This document shows, in pieces, positions 22,843 through 35,671 of a stretch of DNA of 64,000 nucleotides (positions are counted from its first letter, which is position 1; every line of letters begins with the position of its first letter). Below the pieces are notes generated by a model that ran no database searches, had not been told where the DNA came from, and saw only the letters and a list, made by a program, of their open reading frames with translations. A program made the translations under genes and the position numbers. Source of the stretch: Phaffia rhodozyma (taxonomy: Eukaryota; Basidiomycota; Tremellomycetes; Cystofilobasidiales; Mrakiaceae); NCBI GenBank assembly GCA_014706385.1, contig JACGZH010000003.1, positions 248,001 through 312,000 on the forward strand, in the 5' to 3' direction.

Positions 22843-25800
22843 ATGTCCACTTCGACGGCAGCCCTGCTTCAATCGTATCAGCCTGATCGGTTCAACAAGC
22901 TTCGATCGCTTCTGTCATCCTTGTTTAGTCCAACCGCTTCTTCCACTCCTCATGTCACCAGGGAGATATATACCGAGCTAGAGAAGGCCAAGCCATGGTT
23001 CCTAAACTTGCTAAGAGTGCCCCCTCCGAAAGCTGAGGAAAAGACTGAGGTCGAGAAGGGTCAGTTCAATTCTCATACCTTGAAACATTGTTCTTGATGC
23101 AGTCATTGACAAATGCTATCATTCTTCTCCTGCATTTTTGTCTGTAACGCGCTTTAGGCTCCATCAAGATCAAAGGAAAATCATCAACCCTCAACCCAGA
23201 GTTCATCGCAGAGACACTCTTCTTGTCGACAGAATTGTCCCTCTCAGAGCTTTACTGTGCTCATCTGCTACGAGCAGGTATCAAGCTTCAGTCCAGATAT
23301 GGTAACCGACCGGCCACCGAAACAGCCGTCCTTCTTTTCCATATGGAGCGACTGGATATGCTTGCCTGTCTTCATCTGATATTCGACCCCGCGGTGATGA
23401 CAGAAGGCGTGGATGGATCCGCCCTCGACGGTCTCAGAGCATTTGGAAAGGATTTGAAGGGTAGCATAGCCGAGCTTGATGGTGGAAAGGAAGGAAGCTT
23501 GGTGGAGAGAGCGTTACTCGATCTGGACCACACAAAGGATTCAATCAAGAAGCTACAAGGCTCGATCGATTCCGTTTCCGGGCGAGGAGCTCTCACGACC
23601 GGTTATTCTTTCAACTCTACTCCAACTGCCACTTCTTCAGCCACGCCTGCTGGCCCAAAACTCTCGCCAGAAGTTATTCAAGAGCGAGTGTTCTCTCTCA
23701 AAGGAGAGAGAAACGCGCTTGGTCACTTTTTGTTCCTGATGAGCTACACGCGAAACATGCGCAAGAAGGAGGTTCAGAGCTTGATTCGCTGGCTGGCCAA
23801 GTTGGAGAAGGACGACGTTGAGGGCGAAGAAAGGGGGCTGGTTGGCTACTTGGTCACGTGAGTGTCCACCATCTGTTCTTTCCCGTTCTCTCACATTTGC
23901 TCTTCACCTCTTGTATTGAGCGCAATCAGAACTGACGGCCAGGTGTAACGATCTTTGTAGTACGGCGCTAGCTGCTTTCGATTTGAATGACATCAAGCTT
24001 GCGGATGTTGATCATGACAAGGTGAGTCTTTTTCCACGTTTTTTCTCATCGTGTTTCGACCTAACGTCTTGTCCATACTATCACCAGATCATCCAAGAGA
24101 GGTTCCTTAGAGATACTCAATTCATCAAAATCATGACTTCCGAGATTGTTAGTAGAATTTCATAAATATAGCTGTCATCCGCACGCCGTGAACTGATGCG
24201 TCTTTGCTTACATGGCCAACTCAACAGGTTGAACGTCCTTGGAAGTTCGCTCCTCTTCAGTCTGCTATCACCCTTCAATGGGCTCTCTTCTTAGTAGAAG
24301 CCTTCCGACACAACCGAAACCTCGAGCAAGAGACCAGGTTAACGGAAGAGGCTGTGGAAAGCATGGCTTCGAACGCCATCAGAAATGATGCCTTCCAATT
24401 CCTGACGAGCACGGTTGTGTCCGGATCCTCCTCTCTCTCTTCCGATACTTCCTCTTCGACCTCTGCTACCAACAGCCTCGTCCTTGCCTCTGATACGTCT
24501 TCGGGTGCGGCTTCCAATGATACTCAAAATTCTGGTTCCAAGACGAGGCAGGAAAACGTGGTGGACCCGAGTTTCAAGTGGTACATTCTTACCCAGGTCG
24601 ACCTGTTAATCGGTAACTTTGTAACCACAATGTCTCCTATTCTCCGAAAGATCAAACACAAGGAAGAGGACGCAATCTTGAATCCAAATCCGGCTAGCTC
24701 ATCCCGTAGATCGTTGGGAGCAAGCGCGAGCCATGGTCCAAACTCAAGCGCCACGGCCGCTCCTTCATCGCCTCCTCGGGCCGATGTCGAAGCTCTGTTC
24801 ATCTTGGTAGCTGCCGTCTACAGAGATTGCCCAGCAGATGCAGGACTCAAATTCTGGAACGACAAGGAAGGACGACTCTTTGCTTTCCTTAGGTGGGCGG
24901 CTGATTCTCGAACAGCCGGAATGATCCGAGCATTGTTTGAAATGTTGGCTTCCCTCTCGGTTGGACCACAAAGTTCGACATTTGCCTTTGACTTTCTTGC
25001 TACCGATGAGGGAGAACGTATCGATGTCGACTCTAGCTCAGAAAACTCACTAAGAGTATGCTCTTGGTCTAGTTTATTCGCCGCTTTGTCCTTTTACGCT
25101 ACCCAGCTGCCCAAAATCACCACCAACTCCCAGACATCGCTTACTCAAAGTGTAAACATGGCTTCCCAACCCCGAAGAGACTCAAACTCGCCCTCGACAA
25201 TTCCTCCAGATGAGATCACCCTCCTCAAGTCGTTCTTGCTTCTACTCAAGAACGTGGTGCTCTACTCTCCTGTCGCCCGAGCAGCTTTGTATGAGAACCA
25301 ACAATTCAAATCAATCCCTACCCTTCTGTTGCTCATCAACAGCAACGTCTCTATTGGCTTCAAGGCCGCGTTGTTTGACACGCTTGCTGCGTTTTGCGGA
25401 CCAGAGGCCGGACCCTTGGGGGCGGACATCTCGAAACAGATGTGGGTTGCATTAGATCGCTTGGAGATCGTTCCTTCGCCCAGAAACGCGACTGCATTTG
25501 GAGAAGGAAGTCTCTACAGGTCGAGTTCGTTCGGGGCTTCCAGATCGAGCTTATCCTCGGGCGGAATCATCACCGAGTTCCAGGATGGTAAGCTTTTTCT
25601 TCTTGCCTAATCCTCTCTTTTCTTTTGTCTCATGTCGAAGAAAGCACGGTCACTAACATGATCTCGAACTCCAACAAACTCAACCTTTAGCTGAATCCTC
25701 TGCCAAGACTTACCCGGCTACCACTTCCTTTGTTCACCTCCTCGATTCCCTGATTCATACCCCCGCTAAATCGTCGTCCCTGATCACCGGCTTTGAGATC

Positions 25801-28800
25801 GATTCACCCACCCTGCCTGATTCTATGGGTTCTGGTTCTCGAACTCCTGGAATCTCCGCCTATGTTCGATTCGTTCTTGAGGATGTTTTCCTCAAAGCTC
25901 CTAAGCTTGTCTACTCTAATCCTGCCGAGAGGTGGAATCTGACCGAGCGATCGCTCTGCTTCATCGAAAAGTGTCTCGCGAGCTACGACCTGAGCCCGCT
26001 GTTGGCAGAGGAAGCCGTTGGAGGATACCCTGGAGGATCGTTTGGAAAGGCTGGCGGCCAACAACGCTCGGCTGTGGTTGTATTAGCCTTGCATCCTGGC
26101 TTCGAGGTCTTGAGAAAATTCTTGACAGAGCCTGCCTTGCTCAAGGGATTGTTCGAGGTCGTGTCTGTCGGTCTGGATGGTTTGGCGGAAGATTCTGGTC
26201 GAACAAGCTCGATGACCAAGGCTGTTCTTCGATCGCTCCGAATCGTCTACCGCATCCTGCAGATTCAGTCTCTCTTCATCGAGGTTCTCTTGCCTACATT
26301 GGCTGAATCTTCCAACTCCTTTGGTTTCAACACGGCTTCTCTTCTTTCTGCTATCGCGCCTCTGGATCAGCACCTTCTCTATTCACATCCTGTCGTCGTT
26401 CAGATTGCCTTGTTTGTCAACTATGCCGAGGATCTTGAGTTCTCCCTTCTGGCCGTCAAGATCATTTCCCTTCTCAGCCAGTCGGCTTTCTTCATGGCAA
26501 CTGATCGGTTCGAGAATGTTTACAGCTCCCACATGAACAGGCTCGTAGGAATCATTGACTCATCCGATGAGTCGCTCCGAATCTTGGATGGTTTCGTCCG
26601 AAAGCTGGAGGTCAACGCAATCGATGGTTGGTCTCCCGAGGACCCTCTAGAGTCTTTGCTCGCTCCGACCTCGTCAATCTCAGACGAGGATTACACTGAG
26701 GTCATCCGATCATCTATATTGGATCTGCTCATCCAAAACACAGCGGCCAGCTGTCCTGGACCAAATATCGCCCACTTCTTGTCCGGATTCAACTTGAACA
26801 AGTCTTCATCCGAGCTTGCAATCGACGATCCTCAAGCTCAGGGTACCACACTCTCTTGTCTTCACATTGTATTCGAACTGCTCGCACAGGGAGCCAAGAG
26901 GGATACTGATGATGAGGAGGCTGACTTGGACAAGATCGTCTTATGGGAGCAAAACCCTAGCTTGGCCGAGAAGTGCGCGAGATTGGTGTACCAGCTTTGT
27001 GTGCATGAATTCACTGGTCAAGCTACCACCCGGTATATCCGAACCAGAGAGGATTACTGTGCCCGACAGCTCGCTTCGTTCCCTCTAGTGGCTCCTTCAG
27101 TCTCGAGAGGGATCTCTGGATCAATCATCTACCCGAATGGACAGCAGATTCCTTGTTCAGCCGCTGATTTGGCATCGTTCCTTCGTTTCCGATCGTTTGT
27201 TCTCGACACGGTTTCGCTCGAATTACATATTATCAACCCGACTGGACTGCACGCTACCAAACTGGTTGACATCCTCTTCAAGAGCCCCCTCAGCGTTCAG
27301 GACGCATATGTCGCTCATGTAGCTGGTATGGACACTCACGGGCAGCCGTTGGCGAAGATCATTGATGTCTTGCTCTCGCTCGACTTTGAGTGGAAAGACT
27401 CTATCGACGATGCCGACATGAAGCTGGTTTTCTTTGCGAAAATCGACTTCAACACATGCCTCCAGGTGAATGATCGAGGGTGCGAAGTGTACGACATTCG
27501 GGCCTTGCTATCAGCCATGAACGCGGTTCGAAGAAAACACCAACAGATGGGCGCGCTTTCGTCCGATCCTCAGCAGAAGGCTATCAGAGCAGAGACTCGA
27601 GGGATTCTTTTGACGCTCGCTGCTGAGAACCACCGACGTGAGGTCGCCTACGCCAAGCAGCAGTGCCTGATCTCGTGGCAGCGAGCTTTGGACGTCTGTC
27701 TTTTCAAGTCATTCGAGTTGGTTCCCATTGACCAGCGAGAGTCTCTCATCTTTGATCTCCTTCAAGCTATCTTCCACCATCTTTCCCTTCCAGATTGTAC
27801 TCCTCAGGATAGTGAGCTTTTGGGACAAACTCTTCTCTCTTTGGTCACCAAGCTCCGTCAAGGTCGACAAGAGCAGACTCTTCGAGTAGAGGATGGAAAA
27901 GTGAACGGATCGCTGCCCAGCGAGAAGTTACAGTCCTTGCTTCGACGAATCATTGAGTTGATCATCAGAGCAGGAACGACCGAGCTTTTCCGTGGAAATC
28001 TTTACACTGTCTTGGCCAATTACCTTCAGCTTGTCACGCTCTCTTCTACCACTGAGAATCACTCAGCGTCGAACGCTATCGAGGAGGAGTCTGGACTGAC
28101 CTTTAAATCAGCCGCTCAGTCATCAGTCTTGGAGTCTGGCTCACTATCCATCTTGGTAGGCGCGATGGACAGACTAGCGCCTATCATATGCAAGGATGCG
28201 TTGGACGGAAGTCAGATTTGGAAAACAGTGGCCTACACTGCGTTGGAGTCTTTGGTCACCGCCTCGAGGACGGATCGAAGTCACAAATTGCTCAATCTGC
28301 TTGCTCGGCATGGATACCTCCGAAACTTTGTTCAGTCACTCAAAGATACTGAGGAGGAGTTACGAAGAGTCCTCGTTCCTGATCCGGGTAAGTTTTATCT
28401 CTTTGAAGCGAACGTCATCTACTTGTGTCTGTATGTCGAACTGACGGCGTCGTTCACATTTTGTTTTATATAGATGACCTCAACGCGTTCTATGTATTCG
28501 AGGCCAAGAGCTCATTGCTCATCCAGATTTCACTCACCCGGAATGGAGCAGAGCGTCTTCTTGAAGCGCGCCTTTTCGAAACCCTCAGCCAATGCTACAT
28601 GTTCGAAGATCGACCTGAAGCCGAGGACAGTATGACTGGTAAGTCCAACCTAAACTATCGTTTGAAACATGAGATACGGTCGCTCAAATTTATCATCATT
28701 CTTACTGCGTGACTCGCAGACTACGACTCTTTCCTTCCCCCTGCGATTGAGAGATACCATCAGATCTTGATTCCTGTGCTACAGCTGACAACCGGTGTCC

Positions 28801-30081
28801 TGTCAAGCGTTGGCTCGACATCCCCAGTCGGAATTACTGAGGTAGGTGCTCCTGTTCGAATATCGAAAGAACAGTTGATGAACCATAGACCTAAAACCCC
28901 GTCCACCTCTTGGCTCAAATATTCACAGGCTCTTGGATTCATTAACGCTCATCGAGAGACGATCCTTGCTCTCTTGAAGGACACTCCTTCTGTGACATCT
29001 TTGATCTCTATCAAAGAGCTGAGCTTGCTTGTCTCTCTGTTTACTCATGTGTTGCCAAGGGTGGCTCAAGAAGATCTTGTTAGTTCGATTGCGCCTTAAG
29101 TTTTGCTGATTCATTAGACGCGCAAGCACTGAATTTTTTACGTCGGGTCTACAGTCACTCCTGTCTGGGTTCGGTGCCTTCCACGCCGCTCTTCTCGCTC
29201 TCGGAGGTAGATTCTTCCTTCGAGAGAAATGGGAAGATTTGGTTGTGCCGACAAACGACGCTGAGCAAGCTGATAGCCAACGGCCTTCGCCTGGGACCAA
29301 CCGGGCTGAAAACCTGTTCGAGTACAACATGAACCTGACTGTTGAGGATCTGCACAAGAACCTTTTGGCATACTATGTTGCAACAACCGAAACGGGCGGT
29401 GGTCAGCAGATTCAGCCTGTGCTATCTCCTTCCATAAGCAGCCGAGAGCCCAAACACGGAGCGCCAACGATCTCTGCAGCTATCGCTTTGTTCTACGAAA
29501 CAGTGATCCATCTCAGATCGACGGTCGACCAGTTCCAGGATATTGCACTCAAGCTATCTCAACCCGAGTTGCTTAGCACGGATGACATTGAGGAGATTAT
29601 TCTCTCCTCCACTACAGAAGAAACTTCGAAGTACAGTACAGCCCAACGAAAACGGTTGGCTCTCCAACAGCTTTCGAAGCTTCAAACGTCTTCTCACCAG
29701 CAAGGTTGTTCTGCTCTTTTCCTGGTCGATACGTTACTTCTCCTCATCTGGCGCCACTTCCTTCACTTCCTCAACAACTCACTCAAAGATGGAAGCTCAG
29801 AGCCTAATTGGAATGCTATCGTACCCTCTTCTGTCTCTCTTCGATTCAGCCAAAACCAGTCGCCAGGTGAAATGTTCGGTACTTCAGGGGGCCGGAAGGG
29901 TGTGGCAAGGGAGATGTGGGAAAGATCCAGCGAGGAGTTGAGTCCTGCGTTGGGCAAGCTAGAGAGTGTCGATCTTCCCATAGAGCTCTTTGGTTCCGAA
30001 GTGAACGTCCGACAGTCCTATGTGTCCATCATGGTCCGAAGACTGAGAGAGGTTCTTTCTGCTGCATCGGCCGATCAGTAG
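22843..30081 (+). CDS. NUP192: Inner-ring scaffold nucleoporin Nup192/Nup205
   Basis: The product is a giant alpha-solenoid of the nuclear pore inner ring, which binds Nic96, Nup53 and Pom-type partners. About ten exons code for roughly 2,100-2,200 residues, close to human Nup205 and longer than yeast Nup192. Exon 1 starts MSTSTAALLQSYQPDRF at 22843. Exon 2 (23158-23857) has family-typical segments: PEFIAETLFLSTELSLSELY and TAVLLFHMERLDMLACLHL. Two long exons (about 24229-25586 and 25691-28386) have solenoid helices such as VERPWKFAPLQSAITLQWAL and the insertion-rich LKFWNDKEGRLFAFLRWA, typical of the Nup192 family. The C-terminus ends RRLREVLSAASADQ. All exon joins that I tested keep frame, and I saw no disabling mutation. 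Confidence 0.93.
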
Positions 30082-30398
30082 TTCGAGTGTATATGTCAAA
30101 TCGTGGATCACTTTCTTATCTTGCCTATTTTATATGAATATATCTTCTGGTCTCTCTGTGTTCTTGGTCTCACACGACAAGACTTAGTGTCGCCCGGATA
30201 GATGATCGTGACAGTTGATACAACGAGGTGACTAACCTTTCTTGCCGAGCGTAAGACCGAGAGATCCCGTGTTGACATCAAACGTCAGCCAGGTGAATTA
30301 TCCGCCGTCGGTCGATCTCCCAAGCTCACAGACAGTCGACACGATAATCGACTTACCTGCAACACTCACGACTACAGTTAACACGACTCTTTGAAAAG
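30082..30398. other. Intergenic region between two plus-strand genes
   Basis: 3' flank of Nup192 and promoter of the following membrane-protein gene. A short inverted CTCGGTCTT/AAGACCGAG-like segment lies near 30250; nothing else is evident. Confidence 0.45.
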
Positions 30399-32072
30399 AT
30401 GTCTGATCAAATTGAGTTGATACGCGATGTGCGTACAGATTTACATGCGGCTTTCTGCTTCTTTCGTTCTATAAATGAAAGACTGCCATCGTCTTCCTAG
30501 TCTCGTTTGTGTGCTTCGCTGATGGTTTCTTTTTCTCGGATCACTTCAAATATCAATCATAAAATGTTCATGATATTGCACAACCAGTCTACAGATTCGC
30601 CAACACGCATCGCCCAGCGATTGACCTCGAGAACAATGCAAGGAGCTGCTCGACTGTTTGATGTGTTCGTCCCATTCTTTGCTCATTCGTCTTCTCCTAT
30701 AGCCGACGTGAGAATTGACAAAGTTTTGAACCGTTTTGATAGGCCGATAGAACGACGGGGTGTTCGTGATCCTCGATTCTATTCTGTTTTCAAGCTTTGG
30801 GTTGTCATTCTGAAGCGCTGACAACGATTGCTTGTTTGTTTCTCAACTGATGTACAGGGAGGGGCCGGGACAGTGACTGGAACGGTGAGGCCATTTTTTG
30901 AGCGGGCATAGAAGCAAAAGAGTGTCACACCCAACGGAACTATTGCTGATTCGGTTGTGATTATTGGGTAACGAGATAGGTTCCAAACCATCCTCCATCC
31001 TCGACAGACGTGAGTCCATATTGTGTCTCTGCCTTTTCTTGCCTCGCATGCTGAAGGTTCTTCTTTTTCGCGTGTGTATATAGACAAAGTATCGAGGACC
31101 AAAAATACCCAAGGTGGCCGGTTCGACAGGTGGCTTCTGGGGTCTTCGTACGTAGTGATTTGCAATTGTAAAAAAAAAAAAAAATCAGAGAAACGAGGAG
31201 AATCAACCTGATGACATCTTTTCCTCGGTTTATTTCTCTGATCATCAGTCTGGGGTCTGGTCGCTTTTGTAACTATCACGGGTCTGATTGTTTGGTTTTG
31301 CCTTCGACGCCGGCGTCGACGTAGTAATAATCAAACTAGCGGCTCTTCCTCGTTCTTCTGGAACCCGTTCCGATCGGGAGCACACCGTGGTTCTCGACCG
31401 AACTCAACGGCTGCTTCTAAAAGAGGATGGCTTCACTCGAGCACGACCGACTGGACTGCTGTTGGAGATGATGAGGAAGAACTTTACCCTCGGAACGCAC
31501 CGTCAGCAAAACTTAGTCGAGCCAATTCTTCATATTCGATTCCAGGGAGACAAGAAGAACATCAATTGTACTCTGCAAACGGACAGTTTAGCTCGCCTTC
31601 GCCTATGTCGTCTCATATAAGAGACCCCCGGTCTCCATACTCTTCCAGCGGAACCTACTCGCCCAGTGTACCAACATCCGGAGCACAAGGCAGCAGTTAC
31701 TTCCCGTCTACGGGAGGAGAGGACGGAAAGACATACAGCCGGACGATCAGGACGAACCATCCTTATGACCTCGCAGATCAACATGACTTTGCGTCGTCCT
31801 CTTCCTCGCTCCATCATCAGTCAGTGACCGATCTCTCGTTCCATGTGCCAACGCCTCAAATGCTTCCGCCGGCATCAGCATCGACATCGACAGTTAGATT
31901 GGCTACGCCCGAACCGGCATACCCACAGCGAACGGTTGAGGTTCCCTTTGATTTTGATAATGAGGCGAATCATGAGAACGTCGGTGGACTAGATACAGAT
32001 GGAGTAGCTTCTGGACCTGATAAAGGAGCTGACCCATTCAAGGATCCGATCTCGAGTAGAGAGTTGCGTTGA
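30399..32072 (+). CDS. Single-pass membrane protein with Ser-rich cytosolic tail
   Basis: I do not recognise the family. The reading starts at MSDQIELIRD (30399) and continues through short exons at about 30588-30710 (MQGAARLFDVFVPFFAHSS) and 30860-30886 (GGAGTVTGT). The next short exon reads VAGSTGGFWGL. The next exon, from 31249, gives one membrane segment, LVAFVTITGLIVWFCL, stopped by six arginines (RRRRRR) on the inner face. A tail of about 250 residues follows, rich in Ser, Pro and Tyr (PSPMSSHIRDPRSPYSSSGT), ending ADPFKDPISSRELR. The layout resembles small fungal cell-surface or vacuolar sensors with a short Gly/Thr/Ser outer part, but the sequence gives no specific match. The 5' exons are less certain than the last one. 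Confidence 0.62.
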
Positions 32073-32428
32073 TAAGAGGATAAATACAGGTGATGGTAGG
32101 ACCATCGCGAACGTTACATACGTCTTCTCCTCTCTCTTTCTCTTTTTCTGTTCCTTATAATCAATTATTGAAGTGTAGGATGTGTGCTACATCAAGCATG
32201 TGACGTAAATTGTTCTTTGACATTCCTTGCTTTTCCTACTGATCTCGTTCGATATGTTCTTGCTATACCTTGTTCGATGTCTATACTCTTCGATTGCCCT
32301 TCTCGCTCCTTATGTTTAGTCATTTATACATGAATCGTAGTGTTGATAAAGTGCTAAATGGCAGTATGACCATACCAGCCAATCTCGTCTTACAAAGGCA
32401 AATGATCGGACATCGCCGGTCAAACTGA
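32073..32428. other. Convergent intergenic region
   Basis: Shared 3' flank between the membrane-protein gene and the aldo-keto reductase. No gene seen. Confidence 0.5.
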
Positions 32429-33960
32429 TCACTCGTCCATGTGCTTCATCTGACGTATATCACGTTGGGTTGATTTCGTTTTTGTTTGGATCACAAACAT
32501 GAGAAACCGAATGGTTAGAATCATATAATTTCTTTACTAAACTCGGAAACAGAGGACGAAGAATAAAAACTCACGAAAACTCGGAAATGTTTATCCTTTC
32601 CGGCCTCTTCAATCGATTTGATCTCCTCTTCCGTGAGAGGCTCGATCTCAGGGACTCGAAGGATTTCTTGCAGCCGCTCTGGCTTGTTGGAGGTACTGTG
32701 ATTGTTGATGAAAGTAGGGAAAGGGCATGAGTCATGCATGAAAAGAAAGCCAGTGCTTTTCCGAAAGAAGAAATAGTAAATGAAGGAACAGACGTGACAA
32801 TTTCTCCACCTGTTACGAATAAGAACAGGATCACCGGGTGAAATAAGGGAGGAAAATGTTAAGCCAAGTTAGGCCATGCTTATGCGCAAGGGAGAGTTGA
32901 CGGGACTGTAGATCAACTGACCAGTTCTCTGAAGAGCCCATCGGAGAAGGACGTTTCCTTCTGAAACACCTCGCTTCTCTGCATACTCCTTTACCAGGGT
33001 GTCGACAGGTCCACCCTTCTCTCTGAATAGCGAGGTAAGAGGTCCGTAACAAGCGGCGTGGATGTTGTGCTTCTTCATGAGATCCAAAAGGGGTAGGATG
33101 GAGTTGATGCAGTATGGGTGGACCTCGATCTGTTGGAAACACAGAGGAATGGAGAGAATTTCAAGATAAGAGAGAAGAAGAGAACTGGAGTTGAAACAAT
33201 AGATTGACTGACCTGGTTGATGGCAGGAACGACTTTGCTGACTTTGAACAGTTCTTCCAAGTCTTGAGTTCTGAAGTTGGAAACACCAATACTCTTGGTC
33301 TTTCCTTCGGCTTGCAAGGCTTTTGTTAAGACACAAAAACATATTGCACATGATCAGCAAGCTGCATACTAGATCAAACAGAGTTTATGCCAGACCAACC
33401 TTCCATTATCGGCCAATTCTCCTTGGGAGGAGTTCCGATAGGAGTATGAATCAAGAAAAGATCGACATAGTCAAGGCCAAGCTACGGAGACAAAGAGTAG
33501 CAGACAGAGTAATGAGAACATAAGTATCTGCGCTCTCGGACATGTATGCGTATACCGAGGAACGAACCGCTTTCAGACTGTCTTCTAGACTGGCCCGTGG
33601 ATCCTTGTTTCCGACCTTGGTAGTGATGAATAGCTTCTCTCTAGGGATTCCCTTGATGGCTTGTCCTACAGACTCTTCATTACCGTAGACTGTGTGTCAA
33701 CCATGAACCAGACAAACCAAGAAAGAAGCATGGAGTAAGACAATGAAAAGGGACGACAGAAGGAATCTGCCACCACATCAGATCCTAGAAGGATGAGATA
33801 GGAACGGAACAAACGTACAAGAAGCACAGTCGATATGAACGAAGCCAGCGTCGATCGCTTGCTTCACCTGAATCTCTGCATCCTTGTTAAAGAGGTTTGT
33901 TCCAGTTCCGAAAGCAAGAACCGGAAGTTTAGCGCCATCGTTCAAGGTGATAGAAGCCAT
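32429..33960 (-). CDS. Aldo-keto reductase (AKR superfamily)
   Basis: A NADPH-dependent carbonyl reductase of the yeast Ypr1/Gcy1 or xylose-reductase type. It starts [20 protein letters not shown] at 33960. The catalytic tetrad is complete: Asp in VHIDCAS, Tyr in VYGNEESVG, Lys in FITTKVGN and His in [13 protein letters not shown]. Later motifs are [38 protein letters not shown] and [16 protein letters not shown]. The cofactor-binding C-terminus reads [20 protein letters not shown], and the last exon adds FMKHMDE. About seven exons are needed. An in-frame ATG at 34014 would add 18 residues rich in Ser and Arg; I prefer 33960 because family members begin next to the first beta hairpin. The substrate cannot be told from sequence. 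Confidence 0.93.
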
Positions 33961-34737
33961 GTTGTGTATCTTTCTGAGGATGGATTGAGGATGGGTGATA
34001 GATCTTGATAGCATGAAAGGAGAATCCTCGGAGTCATCATCTCATTTGAGCTTTTCATAGACTTTTGATGACCAACGACGGAGGGAGGGTGGAGGTGATG
34101 ATGATTAGTGTCCTGCTGCGCTTGGATCGCGTTATCGCCGATCAGATTGCTTACTAAGCATAGTTCGCTTACTTAAGCTACTCTGCTTATATAATCTCAA
34201 CCAGAAGACGCAAGAAGGTTGTCGCACATTCTTCGCGCTTGTTCTTAAATCTGGCTTCTTCCAACGTTTTCATTTCCTCTGTGGTCGTCTTGATCCTTCT
34301 TGACTCGACGACTTCTAGAGATTTCTTGAATCCTTCATCTCTTTATCGTCACCGCTAACCGGGCTTACCCGTTGACAGAGATCTTTGTTCCCTCAATTTC
34401 GGCGCGCGGCGCTAGATTCGCTAATCATCAACATTCTTGTCGGGTCGAAAAAATCCCGAGAAGTTGATTAACCGACTGACCGGACATCCCGCGACGGAAA
34501 CCACACCTACAGATTGGATCCGTGTGCGCGCGCAAGAAACATACACCACATCCGTTGATTTTGCTCATCGATTGAACTCTCATGAGACCCATAAAAGCTG
34601 ACCCGTTGCTGACCTCAAGTGCTGATCCTGCCTCTTCATTCACTCACACATCTCCACACTTACACATACTGATAACTCACTCACACTACTTCCACTTCCA
34701 CGCCTATACCTATCTCAACCCTAACACATCTTGCAAA
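33961..34737. promoter_or_regulatory. Divergent promoter region between aldo-keto reductase and MLRQ-like gene
   Basis: A 777-bp region between two start codons. The 34148-34190 segment has a cluster of GCTTA/TAAGC motifs (CTTACTAAGC, GCTTACTTAAGC, TGCTTATATAA), the last overlapping a TATA-like string. I see no open frame that splices sensibly. Confidence 0.45.
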
Positions 34738-35171
34738 ATGTCTCCTCACACTCTCCGAACTCAGCTTGGTCGAATGCGCATCATTCCTGTGGAAGCTTAC
34801 CCTATTCTCGGGGTCGTTGCCTTCTCACTGTCTTTCATGTATGCTCCCATCATTCTAAACTTGCGCCTTGACGACACGGTCTGACTGACAAGAGCGATTC
34901 TGGTGAATTACCAATACAGGACCTATACTCTCGTTCACACCTCAAAGGCCAACGATGTCGACTGGCGACTGAGCGGTGGTGGAAAGCCCTGGGACAAGAT
35001 TAACCCTATCCCGGAGGAGCCTATCAAGGCCAGGTTTATGGCAAAGGCTGATCGAATGAAGCTCAACGGAAGCTGTGAGTTTCTTTTTCTGAATTTGTTT
35101 ACTATGGTTGACACCTCTTCGTGTAGGTCACTTACCTTTCTGCATTCGTCACTTTACCAGGGCATGAATGA
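34738..35171 (+). CDS. Small respiratory-chain subunit, MLRQ/NDUFA4/B12D-like
   Basis: Three exons give a protein of about 87 residues: 34738 to about 34839 (MSPHTLRTQLGRMRIIPVEA), the exon from 34921 (TYTLVHTSKANDVDWRLSGG) and a terminal fragment ending WHE at 35171. A single hydrophobic helix (YPILGVVAFSLSFMTYTLV) near the N-terminus is followed by the VDWRLSGGGKPWDKI segment, which corresponds to the DVxWxRxxNPEPWN signature of MLRQ/B12D proteins. These are small inner-membrane subunits of complex I or IV. The first intron donor is taken inside the ATG of LSFM, giving LSFMTYTL. The last exon is short and its assignment (T plus GG, CAT, GAA, TGA) is a choice; another acceptor at about 35298 is possible. 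Confidence 0.75.
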
Positions 35172-35671
35172 TTGAAGACGATTCATCGATCTTGCGACCC
35201 CTTACCAATCATCATTTTCGATTTGCATGCTTCATCATTTCCTACCTTGTACTCTCTCATCAACTTATTCTCCCTTCCTTTTCTCAATCTTCTTCAGACC
35301 CATCTGGTTCTTCGATACCTCTAGACAACTTTGTTTCTCTCTGTTGATCATTCAATATATGTTGCATTCTTTCATATCATCGGAACTGGGTTTCTCGCAA
35401 CATGATCTCTACTTCAAAGATGACGTATAGGCTGTACCGATCGCTTGTTTGAAGAAGATTGAAACAGACCAAACCCGGTTCATGATCCGTTTGGAAAGCA
35501 TGACATCCTACAAAGTTTTTCTTCTTCTTCTTCTTCTTCTTCTTCTTCTTCTTCTCCTTCGTACAGTGCAAAGATGACACAATCGAGTCGTGGCTTTGTT
35601 TTGTTCTTCTTGTTGAACCCATCTGATCTATCACGTGATGCTTTTGATATTCTCTATGCTTTTTGCCTCTT
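35172..35671. other. Convergent intergenic region with a CTT microsatellite
   Basis: Shared 3' region of the MLRQ-like and monooxygenase genes. It holds the CTT tract; no gene seen. Confidence 0.5.
35519..35556. repeat. (CTT)n microsatellite
   Basis: About twelve uninterrupted CTT units in the convergent spacer. Confidence 0.95.
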
